Shown here: in pieces, positions 23,307 to 32,492 of the stretch | Layout: every line of letters starts with the position of its first letter | Position numbering within the stretch: the stretch's first letter is position 1 | Assembly (NCBI GenBank): GCA_017305135.1 | Contig: JAFKNA010000014.1 | Location: 1-64,000 of the forward strand | DNA: 64,000 nucleotides | Source of the DNA: Lysobacterales bacterium | Lineage (GTDB): Bacteria > Pseudomonadota > Gammaproteobacteria > Xanthomonadales > Rhodanobacteraceae | Reading direction: 5' to 3' | The notes under the pieces: generated by a model | The model's input: only the letters and a program-made list of their open reading frames with translations | Told to the model about the DNA's origin: nothing | The model's database searches: none | Made by a program: the position numbers and the translations under genes

Positions 23307-23605
23307 GCGCGGCCTTCGTCCTCGAGCGGACCGGCCCGGGTACCGCGCGACTGAGCGGACGCGTCGGTTACGAGGAGGCTGCCGCCGCCTTCCTGCGCGC
23401 CGATGCGCTGCTGGAGGGGGCGTCGGCCAGCATGGAGCTGGATGCGGCGGATCTGCGCGACGTCGACAGCGCGACACTCGGCGTGCTGCTCGCCTGGGTT
23501 GCCCGCGCCGCACGCCAGGGCATCACGCTGCGCGTGCGCCAGCCGCCGCAGGGCCTGCGCGCGCTGGCCCACCTCTGCGGCACCGAGGCGCTGCTGGGGA
23601 TCTGA
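23303..23605 (+). CDS. mlaB: Mla STAS-domain protein MlaB
   Basis: A 100-residue cytoplasmic STAS domain that binds MlaF and is needed for ATPase activity. It starts with a GTG that overlaps the mlaC stop. The core strand and loop MELDAADLRDVDSATLGVLLAW carries the DSAT/LGV signature of STAS proteins. The conserved Asp-Ser of phosphorylatable anti-anti-sigma factors is present as D-S, but the context makes MlaB the clear call. Confidence 0.9.
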   Translation: MSAAFVLERTGPGTARLSGRVGYEEAAAAFLRADALLEGASASMELDAADLRDVDSATLGVLLAWVARAARQGITLRVRQPPQGLRALAHLCGTEALLGI

Positions 23606-23700
23606 TTGTTGGGGCTGTTGGGGTTGGGGGTTGAGGAGCTTGCTGGGCCAGGTCGTGCGACGTACCTGCCCTCCGATTCCCGATTCCCTATTCCCCGCTC
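23606..23700. repeat. Dispersed repeat copy between convergent mlaB and mlaA
   Basis: GATTCCCGATTCCCTATTCCCC at about 23675-23697 is the reverse complement of the repeat unit found near waaA/tolC and ridA. It is preceded by a short G/T-rich run (TTGGGGCTGTTGGGGTTGGGG, about 23608-23628). Confidence 0.65.
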
Positions 23701-24506
23701 TTGTGCTTCTTCTCGTAGGCGCGCTGCTCGTCGAGCAGGGCGTCGATGTCCTCCTCGTCCGTGCCCTGCCGCTGCATCTGCTCGATCAGGTCGGGCGGCG
23801 GCTCGCCGTTGTAGATCTCGTAGAGGCGGCGCTGGCGGTAGGCATCGCGGTAGAAGATGTAGGGGTCGTAGACGCCCTGCATCAGGCTTTCCGCATCGAG
23901 CCCGCGCGAACGCAGCGTGACCAGGTAGAAGAAATTGGGCAGGTACTCGGCGTGGAAGGCGAGGTCGTGCTCGCGCTGGTACCAGCCGAGCGGATCGAAC
24001 CAGTTGTCGACCGGCAGCCGCCAGACGTCGCGCGGGGTGGTCGGGCCGACCAGCGGCAGCACCAGGTAGGGGCCTTCCGGCACGCCCCAGCGCGCCAGCG
24101 TCACGCCGAAATCGGTGATCTCGCCGCGCAGGTTCATCTCGCTGGCCGGATCGAACAGACCGACGAAGCCGACGGTGCTGTTCACCGCGAAGCGCGCCGT
24201 GTTCTCGGCCGCCGCGCCCGGCTTGCCCTGCAGCACGCTGTTGACGATCGAGATCGGCAGCTTGATGTTGGCGAAGAAGTTGTCCACCAGGCGCCGCATG
24301 CCGGGCGTGGTCACCTTGCGGTAGGTGAGCGCCAGCGGGCGGATCACCGCCTGGTCGGCGGCGTCGTTGAAGGTCTGCATCTTGCGGTTGAACCCTTCCC
24401 ACGGATCGTCCGTGCGCGGCTTGGCGATGGCGCAGCCAGCGAGCAGGGCGGCACAGAGCAACGCCAGGCCCGCCCGGAATTGGCGAGGGTGAGCTTCCAG
24501 ACGCAT
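23688..24506 (-). CDS. mlaA: Mla outer membrane lipoprotein MlaA (VacJ)
   Basis: A 272-residue outer-membrane lipoprotein that extracts phospholipids from the outer leaflet. The ATG at 24506 starts a lipoprotein signal with lipobox LLAGC. The mature part shows DPWEGFNRKMQTFNDAADQ, VDNFFANIKLPISIVNS and NSTVGFVGLFDPASEM, all MlaA signatures. The C-terminal EDIDALLDEQRAYEKKHKSGE is charged. The gene converges on mlaFEDCB, so the whole Mla system is encoded within 4 kb. The longer frame upstream of 24506 runs into the rpoZ promoter region and is not used. Confidence 0.95.
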   Translation of the reverse strand: MRLEAHPRQFRAGLALLCAALLAGCAIAKPRTDDPWEGFNRKMQTFNDAADQAVIRPLALTYRKVTTPGMRRLVDNFFANIKLPISIVNSVLQGKPGAAAENTARFAVNSTVGFVGLFDPASEMNLRGEITDFGVTLARWGVPEGPYLVLPLVGPTTPRDVWRLPVDNWFDPLGWYQREHDLAFHAEYLPNFFYLVTLRSRGLDAESLMQGVYDPYIFYRDAYRQRRLYEIYNGEPPPDLIEQMQRQGTDEEDIDALLDEQRAYEKKHKSGE

Positions 24507-24639
24507 CGAGGGTTCCCGTTGAGGCACGGTGGGCAGCGGCTGTGGCCACCGCAGCCGCAGCGTCCGCCGAAGGTGCAAGGCTACGCGAAAGCGCGGCCTT
24601 TGCGTACCCGTTGCGGCGTCGGCCCTTGCGCGCTGCGCA

Positions 24640-24669
24640 TTGCAATGCACAAAACCGCCGCACTACAAT
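24640..24669 (+). promoter_or_regulatory. Sigma-70 promoter for rpoZ-spoT
   Basis: TTGCAA (24640-24645), an 18-base spacer and TACAAT (24664-24669), 54 bases before the rpoZ ATG. It is among the best -35/-10 pairs in the window. It gives the rpoZ-spoT group its own promoter after separation from gmk. Confidence 0.6.
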
Positions 24670-24723
24670 GGTCGATCGCCAAGGCCACACCCGGCCATGG
24701 ATTCTGCAACGGAGACACCACCC

Positions 24724-25014
24724 ATGGCGCGCATTACCGTGGAAGACTGCCTGAAGGTGGTCGACAACCGCTTCGAACTGGTGCTGATGGGCACCAAGCG
24801 CGCGCGGCAGATCGCCAGGGGCGCGACGCCCGTGGTCGAGGACGAGAACGACAAGCCCACCGTGGTCGCGCTGCGCGAGATCGCCGAGCGCAGGATCGAC
24901 CAGGGCATGATCGACGAGATCGACCGCCAGGAACGCGAGCGCGCCGAGCGCGAGGCGCTGGAGTGGGCGGCCGCCGAAGTGGACGACGACCTCGGCAAGG
25001 GCGGCGACGAGTGA
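24724..25014 (+). CDS. rpoZ: RNA polymerase omega subunit
   Basis: A 96-residue omega subunit that helps assemble RNA polymerase and contributes to the ppGpp-binding site. It opens [20 protein letters not shown] with the conserved RARQIARG and the [16 protein letters not shown] block. The ATG at 24724 replaces the upstream frame start. It lies 69 bases before spoT, the usual order. Confidence 0.96.
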   Translation: MARITVEDCLKVVDNRFELVLMGTKRARQIARGATPVVEDENDKPTVVALREIAERRIDQGMIDEIDRQERERAEREALEWAAAEVDDDLGKGGDE

Positions 25015-25083
25015 TCGCACCGCGACATCCGATGCACGACGGCCGGCCTCGCTGCGGGGCGGCCTGACGGCCGCGCCAGCGCC

Positions 25084-27252
25084 GTGTCCTCGCCCGTGAC
25101 TCCGCGGCCGACACGGCAGCCGGCGAGCCGGCGATACCCCGCCGATGTGCGGGCTCTCGAGCAGCAGCTTTCGTCCTATCTCCCGGCGCGTCAGGTCGCA
25201 CGAGTCCGCAAGGCCTACGTGATCGGCGCGCGGGCGCACGAGGGCCAGACCCGCAAGAGCGGCGAGCCCTACATCACCCACCCGGTTGCGGTTGCGCGCA
25301 TCCTTGCCGAACTCGGCATGGACGCGGAAACCATCATCGCGGCGATCCTGCACGACACCCTCGAGGACACCGCCCTCAGCGCGGCGGAGATCACCGACAC
25401 CTTCAGCGTCACCGTCGCCGAACTCGTGGATGGCGTCACCAAGCTCGACAAGGTGCGCTTCCGCAGCCGCCAGGAAGCGGCCGCCGAGAGCTTCCGCAAG
25501 ATGCTGCTGGCGATGGCCCGCGACCTGCGCGTGATCCTGATCAAGCTCGCCGACCGCCTGCACAACATGCGCACGCTGGGCTCGATGGAGCCCGAGGCGC
25601 GCCGCCGCATCGCCCGCGAGACGCTCGACATCTACGCGCCGATCGCGCAGCGGCTGGGCATGAACCGCTTCCGCCTGGAACTCCAGGACCTCGGCTTCCG
25701 CTCGCTCTATCCCGACCGCCACCGCATCATCGCCGGGCGCATCCGCACCGTGCTCGGCAACCGCCGCGAAGCGATGCTGCGCATCGAGGAAGCCCTGAAT
25801 GCGCGGCTCGACGCCGAGGGCATCGGCCACCGCGTCGGCAGCCGCATCAAGTCGCCCTACAGCATCTATTCCAAGATGCAGAGCGACAACCGTTCCTTCG
25901 CCCAGGTGATGGACGTCTACGGCTTCCGTGTGGTGGTCGCCGACGTGCGCGACTGCTATCACGCGCTGGGCGCGGTGCATGCGCTCTACAAGCCGCTGGA
26001 CGGGCGCTTCAAGGACTTCATCGCCATTCCCAAGGTCAACGGCTACCAGTCCCTGCACACGGTGCTGTTCGGGCCCTTCGGCGCGCCCATCGAGATCCAG
26101 ATCCGCACCGAGGACATGGACGCGGTGGCCGAACGGGGCGTCGCCGCGCACTGGGTCTACAAGACCGACGCGCCCGCCAACAGCGCGCAGAGCCGCGCCC
26201 GCGAATGGGTGTCCGGCCTGGTCGACCGCGAGACGCAGACGCCGTCCTCGCTGGAGTTCATCGAGAACGTCAAGGTCGACCTCTTCCCCGACGAGGTGTA
26301 CCTGTTCACCCCGCGCGGCGAGATCATGTCCCTGCCACGCAACGCCACCGCGCTCGACTTCGCCTACGCGGTGCATACCGACGTCGGCGACCACGCCGTG
26401 GCCGCGCGCGCCGACAAGAAGCTGATCCCGCTGCGCACGCCCTTGACCAGCGGCCAGACCGTCGAGATCGTCACCGCGCCCTCGGCCGCGCCGACCCCGC
26501 AGTGGCTCGACTGGGTGGTATCGAGCCGGGCGCGCACGGCGATCCGCCATCACCTCAAGCGCCTGCAGCACGAGGACGCGGTGGATTTCGGCCATCGCAT
26601 GCTCGACCGCGCGCTGGACGAGGTGGAATCCTCGCTGGAGGCGATCCCGCGCGACGTGCTCGACCGTTATCTTGGCGAGCAGAAGTACAAGCGCCTGGAG
26701 GAACTGCTCGCCGACATCGCGCTCGGCAACCGCGTCGCCGAGGCGGTCGCCGGCCAGCTTCTCGTTGCGCGGGGCGAACATCCGCACGCGGTGCGCGCGC
26801 GGAAAAGCGAGAAGATCCTCATCAGCGGCACCGAGCGCGGCGTGCTCAGCTTCGGCAACTGCTGCCACCCGCTGCCCGGCGACGAGATCATGGGCTACCT
26901 CTCGGCCGGCAAGGGCATCGTCGTGCATCGCATGGAATGCCCGAACGTGCCCGAGTTCCGCAAGCATCCGGAGCGCTGCGTGGAGATCGCCTGGGCGCCG
27001 GACGTGCAGGGCGACTACCGGGTGGAGCTGCGCATCGAGGTGTCCAACAAGCCGGGGGTGCTGGCCCAGGTCGCCGCGGCCGTGGCCGACACCGGCTCCA
27101 ACATCGAGAACGTGGAATACAAGGAGCGCGACCTCTCGACCGCGAGTCTCCTCTTCACCATCGAGGTGCGCGACCGCCGCCACCTCGCCCACGTCATGCG
27201 CGGCGTGCGCCGCCTGCAGGTGGTGACGGGAGTGAAGCGGTATCCTGTGTAG
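25084..27252 (+). CDS. spoT: Bifunctional (p)ppGpp synthase/hydrolase SpoT
   Basis: A 722-residue RelA/SpoT homologue of the stringent response. The HD hydrolase domain is intact: ITHPVAVARILAELG and HDTLEDT, then IKLADRLHNMRTL. The synthetase domain shows GFRVVVADVRDCYHALGAVH and AIPKVNGYQSLHT. TGS (VYLFTPRGEIMSLPRNATALDFAYAVH) and a C-terminal ACT domain (RIEVSNKPGVLAQVAAAVAD) follow. The presence of both HD and synthetase motifs makes it bifunctional. The start is GTG at 25084. It sits between rpoZ and ridA, in the common gammaproteobacterial order. Confidence 0.96.
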   Translation: MSSPVTPRPTRQPASRRYPADVRALEQQLSSYLPARQVARVRKAYVIGARAHEGQTRKSGEPYITHPVAVARILAELGMDAETIIAAILHDTLEDTALSAAEITDTFSVTVAELVDGVTKLDKVRFRSRQEAAAESFRKMLLAMARDLRVILIKLADRLHNMRTLGSMEPEARRRIARETLDIYAPIAQRLGMNRFRLELQDLGFRSLYPDRHRIIAGRIRTVLGNRREAMLRIEEALNARLDAEGIGHRVGSRIKSPYSIYSKMQSDNRSFAQVMDVYGFRVVVADVRDCYHALGAVHALYKPLDGRFKDFIAIPKVNGYQSLHTVLFGPFGAPIEIQIRTEDMDAVAERGVAAHWVYKTDAPANSAQSRAREWVSGLVDRETQTPSSLEFIENVKVDLFPDEVYLFTPRGEIMSLPRNATALDFAYAVHTDVGDHAVAARADKKLIPLRTPLTSGQTVEIVTAPSAAPTPQWLDWVVSSRARTAIRHHLKRLQHEDAVDFGHRMLDRALDEVESSLEAIPRDVLDRYLGEQKYKRLEELLADIALGNRVAEAVAGQLLVARGEHPHAVRARKSEKILISGTERGVLSFGNCCHPLPGDEIMGYLSAGKGIVVHRMECPNVPEFRKHPERCVEIAWAPDVQGDYRVELRIEVSNKPGVLAQVAAAVADTGSNIENVEYKERDLSTASLLFTIEVRDRRHLAHVMRGVRRLQVVTGVKRYPV

Positions 27253-27254
27253 GC

Positions 27255-27345
27255 GGGGATTGGTGATTCGGGATGGGGGATTGGTGACAGCGCCTCGATG
27301 CCGGCTCTTCCGAATCCCCAATCTCCACCCCGAATCCCGAGGAAG
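27255..27345. repeat. Dispersed inverted repeat between spoT and ridA
   Basis: GGGGATTGGTGATTCGGGAT at about 27256-27275 faces a reverse-complement-like GAATCCCCAATC...CCGAATCCC at about 27310-27340. It is the same element family as at 3230-3486. It separates spoT from ridA and may form a hairpin in the transcript. Confidence 0.65.
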
Positions 27346-27350
27346 AAGGC

Positions 27351-27737
27351 ATGACCCGCAGCATCATCCACAGCGACCGCGCGCCGAAGGCGATCGGCCC
27401 GTATTCGCAGGCCGTGCGTGCCGGCGACACCCTGTATCTCTCCGGGCAGACGCCGCTGGATCCGGCCAGCGGCGAGCTGGTCGCCGGCGACATCGGCGTG
27501 CAGGCACGGCAGGTGTTCGAGAACCTCGCCGCGGTGCTGGCGGCGGCGGGCGCCTCATTCGCGGACGTGGTGCGCGTCGGCATCTATCTCACCGACCTCG
27601 GCAACTTCGCCGCCGTCAACGAGGTGATGAAGCAGTACTTCAACGAGCCCTATCCGGCGCGCTCGACCATCGGCGTGGCCGCGCTGCCGCGTGGTGCCCA
27701 GGTTGAAATCGACCTCGTCGCGGTGCTCGGCGGCTGA
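27351..27737 (+). CDS. ridA: RidA family enamine/imine deaminase
   Basis: A 128-residue YjgF/YER057c/UK114 family protein, which hydrolyses reactive 2-aminoacrylate-type enamines from PLP enzymes. It has [21 protein letters not shown] at the start, [23 protein letters not shown], and the substrate-binding Arg in [22 protein letters not shown]. The length is exactly normal. Position between spoT and recG is conserved in relatives. The ribosome site GAGGAAGAAGGC is good. Confidence 0.95.
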   Translation: MTRSIIHSDRAPKAIGPYSQAVRAGDTLYLSGQTPLDPASGELVAGDIGVQARQVFENLAAVLAAAGASFADVVRVGIYLTDLGNFAAVNEVMKQYFNEPYPARSTIGVAALPRGAQVEIDLVAVLGG

Positions 27738-29856
27738 GCCGCTGGCGGCGGCGCCGCCTGCAGCCGGCGCGCCGCCACCGTCCGCTCCGGGGCTCGCCCC
27801 GGTCACGCAACTGCCGGGCGTCGGCCCCGCGGTCGCCGCTGCGCTGGAGCGGCTCGGCATCCGCTGCGTGCAGGATCTGTGGTTCCACCTGCCGCTGCGC
27901 TACGAGGACCGCACCCGGCTGACGCCAATCGGCGCGCTGCGCATCGGCATGAACTGCCAGGTCGAAGGCGTCGTGCAGGCGGTGGAGCGCGGGTTCCGCG
28001 GCCGCCCGCAGCTTCGCGTCGTCATCGCCGACGGCTCCGGCGCGCTGCTGACCCTGCGCTTCTTCCATTTCAGCCGCGGCCAGGCACAGCAGCTTGCCGC
28101 GGGCCTGCGCCTGCGCTGCTTCGGCGAGATCCGGCATGGCTTCCACGGGCCGGAGATCGTCCATCCGCAGTACCAGCGCCTCGCGCCGGGTGCGGAAGTG
28201 GTGCTGGAGGATCGCCTGACGCCGGTGTATCCGACCACCGAAGGCCTCGGCCAGAGGCGCCTCGTCGTGCTCGTGGCGCACGCGCTGGAGTGCCTGCCGG
28301 ACGATGCGGCGCTGGAAGTCCTGCCCGCCGCGCTGCGCAAGCCGCTCGGGCTGGACTCGCTGCGCGAAGCGCTGCTGCTGGTGCATCGTCCGCCGCCGGG
28401 CGCCGACACCGCCGCGCTCACCGCCGGCAGGCACCCGGCGCAGCAGCGGCTTGCCTTCGAGGAACTGCTCGCGCATCACCTCAGCCTCCGGCGCCTGCGC
28501 CAGCAGGTACGCGCGTTCGCCGCGCCCGCGCTGCGCGGCGACGGCGCGCTGCGCGCGCGGCTGCTCGCCGGCCTGCCGTTCGCCCTCACCGGCGCGCAGG
28601 AGCGGGTCGCCGCCGAGATCGTGGCCGATCTCGCCAGGCCCCAGGCGATGCTCCGCCTGGTGCAGGGCGACGTCGGATCGGGCAAGACGGTGGTGGCGGC
28701 GCTCGCCGCGCTGGCGGCGGTGGAGGCCGGCTGGCAGGTGGCGCTGGCCGCGCCGACCGAACTCCTCGCCGAGCAGCACTGGCAGTTGCTGCGGAGCTGG
28801 CTCGAACCGCTCGGGATCGAGCCGGTATGGCTCGCCGGCAAGGTGCTCGGCCGCGCGCGCGAGCGGGCGCTGGCAGCCATCGCCGCCGCCGCGCCGCTGA
28901 CGGTCGGCACCCATGCGCTGATGCAGGAAGGCGTGCGCTTTCCGCGCCTCGGGCTCGCCATCATCGACGAGCAGCACCGCTTCGGCGTGCACCAGCGTCT
29001 GTCGCTCGGCGAGAAGGGGCGCGCCGCCGGCACCCTGCCGCATCAACTGGTGCTGACCGCGACGCCGATCCCGCGCACCCTCGCCATGAGCGCCTATGCC
29101 GATCTCGACGTGTCGGTCATCGACGAGCTGCCGCCGGGCCGCAGCGCGGTGACCACGGTGGCCATTCCCGACACGCGCCGCGCGGAGGTGATCGCGCGCA
29201 TCCGCGCCGCCTGCGCCGACGGCCGCCAGGTGTACTGGGTGTGCACCCTGATCGAGGAATCCGAACAGCTCGCCGCGCAGGCCGCGGAAGTGGTCTTCGC
29301 CGAACTCACCCAGGCCTTGCCCGGTTGCGCCGTGGGGCTCGTCCACGGGCGCCTCAAGCCTGCCGCGAAGCAGGCCACCATGGATGCCTTCAAGGCGGGC
29401 GCGCTGCGTGTGCTGGTGGCGACGACGGTGATCGAGGTCGGCGTGGACGTGCCGAACGCGAGCCTGATGGTGATCGAGAACGCCGAGCGCCTCGGCCTCG
29501 CGCAACTGCACCAGTTGCGCGGCCGGGTCGGCCGCGGGAGCACGGCATCGAGCTGCGTACTGCTCTACCAGGCGCCGCTCTCGCAGGCCGCGCGCGAACG
29601 CCTCAAGGTCATGCGCGAAACCGCGGACGGCTTTCGCATTGCCGAGAAGGACCTTGAGCTGCGCGGCCCGGGCGAGGTGCTCGGCACGCGCCAGACCGGC
29701 CAGCTCGCTTTCCGCGTGGCCGACCTCGCGCGCGATGCCGACCTGCTGCCGGCGGTGCAGCAAGCCGCGGACACCATGCTGCGCGACCACCCCCAGGAGG
29801 CCGGGCGCCTGGTGGGGCGCTGGATCGGCAGCGCGGTGCGCTACGCGGCGGCCTGA
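27691..29856 (+). CDS. recG: ATP-dependent DNA helicase RecG
   Basis: A 721-residue helicase that remodels stalled forks and Holliday junctions. The N-terminal wedge region includes [17 protein letters not shown] and [14 protein letters not shown]. Helicase motif I is [12 protein letters not shown], motif [15 protein letters not shown], motif [14 protein letters not shown], and motif [11 protein letters not shown]. The assigned GTG start at 27691 overlaps ridA by 47 bases; no better ATG/GTG exists before LPGVGP, so the true N terminus is uncertain by up to about 30 residues. Length is normal for the family (about 690-710). Confidence 0.94.
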   Translation: MVPRLKSTSSRCSAAEPLAAAPPAAGAPPPSAPGLAPVTQLPGVGPAVAAALERLGIRCVQDLWFHLPLRYEDRTRLTPIGALRIGMNCQVEGVVQAVERGFRGRPQLRVVIADGSGALLTLRFFHFSRGQAQQLAAGLRLRCFGEIRHGFHGPEIVHPQYQRLAPGAEVVLEDRLTPVYPTTEGLGQRRLVVLVAHALECLPDDAALEVLPAALRKPLGLDSLREALLLVHRPPPGADTAALTAGRHPAQQRLAFEELLAHHLSLRRLRQQVRAFAAPALRGDGALRARLLAGLPFALTGAQERVAAEIVADLARPQAMLRLVQGDVGSGKTVVAALAALAAVEAGWQVALAAPTELLAEQHWQLLRSWLEPLGIEPVWLAGKVLGRARERALAAIAAAAPLTVGTHALMQEGVRFPRLGLAIIDEQHRFGVHQRLSLGEKGRAAGTLPHQLVLTATPIPRTLAMSAYADLDVSVIDELPPGRSAVTTVAIPDTRRAEVIARIRAACADGRQVYWVCTLIEESEQLAAQAAEVVFAELTQALPGCAVGLVHGRLKPAAKQATMDAFKAGALRVLVATTVIEVGVDVPNASLMVIENAERLGLAQLHQLRGRVGRGSTASSCVLLYQAPLSQAARERLKVMRETADGFRIAEKDLELRGPGEVLGTRQTGQLAFRVADLARDADLLPAVQQAADTMLRDHPQEAGRLVGRWIGSAVRYAAA

Positions 29857-29980
29857 CCGGCGCAGCTCGCAAGCCTCGCTGACGCCGCGCCGCGGCGATT
29901 TCCTACAGACCCGCCGCTCGCCGCGCTCCACCATCGCCATCCTCAGGGGCATGACAGGAAATCGAGTGGAGGATCGTGGC

Positions 29981-30235
29981 ATGGCCATTTTCTGCATCCA
30001 GCCGGGAAGGACGGCCTGGTGCGTGCTGCGCGAAGGCACCCCGGTGGCGGCCTGCGCCACGCGACAGGAGGCGCAGGAAATCGCCCTCCTGCTGTCGCGC
30101 CGCTCGCAGGAACAGGGCGAGGACGCGACCTTCGCCGGCATCTCCACCGAGGATCCGGATCCCCTGGGGCGGCTGCGGGCAAGCATTCCACCCTCCGGCC
30201 CCGGGCCAGCAGCCGGCGCGGACGCAGTGTTGTAG
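29981..30235 (+). CDS. Small hypothetical protein, DUF2188-like
   Basis: An 84-residue protein starting MAIFCIQPGRTAWCVLREG. The ATG at 29981 has a strong GGAGG eight bases upstream, which decides it over the ATG at 29951. The pattern 'aromatic-x-V-x-R-E-G, then T-R-Q-E-A-x-x-I-A' resembles short DUF2188-type domains, but the match is by eye only. The C terminus is Pro/Gly-rich. It stands between recG and the L31 gene, with no obvious partner. Confidence 0.5.
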   Translation: MAIFCIQPGRTAWCVLREGTPVAACATRQEAQEIALLLSRRSQEQGEDATFAGISTEDPDPLGRLRASIPPSGPGPAAGADAVL

Positions 30236-30291
30236 CCCGAACGCGGCGAAGCGGAATCCGGGCTTTCCAGTGGACCCTGCAGGCGTGGGGC

Positions 30292-30321
30292 TTGCGGGCC
30301 TCCGCGCAAGGTCGCTAAAAT
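30292..30321 (+). promoter_or_regulatory. Sigma-70 promoter for rpmE2
   Basis: TTGCGG (30292-30297), 18-base spacer, TAAAAT (30316-30321), 33 bases before the L31 start codon. No AT-rich Zur-type palindrome accompanies it. Confidence 0.5.
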
Positions 30322-30354
30322 GCCGCTCTTTTATTCGCCGCGCGCGGAGCCAGC

Positions 30355-30597
30355 ATGAAAGCCGACATCCATCCCGCCTACAGGCCGGTCGTATTCCAGG
30401 ATCTCTCCAGCGATTTCGCGTTCCTGACGCGCTCGACGATGGCGAGCAAGGAGACGGTCAAATGGGAGGACGGCGAGGAGTATCCGCTGATCAAGGTGGA
30501 AATCTCCAGCCACTCGCACCCGTTCTTCACCGGCAAGCAGAAGATCGTCGACACCGCCGGCCGCGTCGACAAGTTCCGCCGCCGCTACGGAAAGTAA
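30355..30597 (+). CDS. rpmE2: 50S ribosomal protein L31 type B
   Basis: An 80-residue L31 of the zinc-independent type. [16 protein letters not shown], the [24 protein letters not shown] block and the C-terminal RRRYGK are diagnostic. It has no cysteine at all, unlike C+ L31 with its CXXC zinc site. In many bacteria such a paralogue is Zur-repressed, but no Zur-like site is visible here, so it may be the main L31. It is followed at once by a duplicated dual-hairpin region. Confidence 0.94.
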   Translation: MKADIHPAYRPVVFQDLSSDFAFLTRSTMASKETVKWEDGEEYPLIKVEISSHSHPFFTGKQKIVDTAGRVDKFRRRYGK

Positions 30598-30600
30598 GCG

Positions 30601-30800
30601 CAGGATGCGCTTACCCCGGACAGTACATGGACGTACGCCGATCCGGGGTCCATCTTCCGCAAATGCCGGCCCAGCGCCGGCATTTTGCGTAGGTGTGTCA
30701 GGATGCCCTCACCCCGGACAGTACATGGACGTACGCCGATCCGGGGTCCATCTTCCGCAAAAAATGCCGGCCCCGCGCCGGCATTTTGCGTAGGCGTGCC
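30601..30800. repeat. Tandem duplication of a ~98-bp dual-hairpin unit downstream of rpmE2
   Basis: Two copies (about 30601-30698 and 30699-30800) are over 90 per cent alike. Each holds a long-loop stem ACCCCGGA/TCCGGGGT around a GTACATGGACGTAC core, followed by a compact hairpin ATGCCGGC/GCCGGCAT ending in TTTTG. The second hairpin looks like an intrinsic terminator, so rpmE2 is followed by two consecutive terminators. The copies differ by a few substitutions and extra As before the second hairpin. Confidence 0.8.
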
Positions 30801-30805
30801 AGCGG

Positions 30806-30851
30806 CTTGAAGCCCCTCTCCCACCGGGAGAAGGGTTGGGGAGAGGGTGCG
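30806..30851. repeat. Dispersed CCCCTCTCCCACCGGGAG element
   Basis: The sequence GCTTGAAGCCCCTCTCCCAC followed by CGGGAGAAGGGTTGGGGAGAGGG is self-complementary (CCCTCTCC/GGAGAGGG) and matches the reverse complement of 838-881 at most positions. The rest of the 500-base gap between rpmE2 and gltA (30852-31097) shows no gene; TGCGATAAT at 31001-31009 is a possible extended -10 for gltA. Confidence 0.7.
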
Positions 30852-31097
30852 GGCGGAGCGCGCCGTCGCAGGTTGGTGCCTGGCGCGCATCGCGCATGGC
30901 CGAAGCCTCATCCGCCGTCATCCCGGCGCCCCGTGCGCCCACGTTCACACGCTCCTGCAAGGCCGAACCCGGCCCCGCCTGCTCGCCGTTCACGCCGGCA
31001 TGCGATAATGCGCGCTTGACCGCCGCTGGCGTGTGCACGCGCGCCGAATCCCGTCACAGCCGTTCGCGCTGCCGCGGCCCGCAGCCAGGAGTCCTTC

Positions 31098-32390
<1,293 letters not shown>

Positions 32391-32492
32391 GCGGGCCGCC
32401 CCGGCAGAGCCGGCAGCGCGGCGCCGGATAGTGGCCACCCGCGGCGTGGCGGCGCATGCCACGCGGGAATACCCAGCCGCCGCGCGTCGCGC

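Noticed and set aside
23368-27321. 1,317-residue minus-strand open frame
   Set aside because: Antisense to spoT, rpoZ and part of mlaB, and out of frame with mlaA; all of these are certain genes.
30236-30354. Possible Zur box before the Cys-free L31 gene
   Set aside because: No AT-rich palindrome of the Zur type could be found; only a sigma-70-like promoter is visible.
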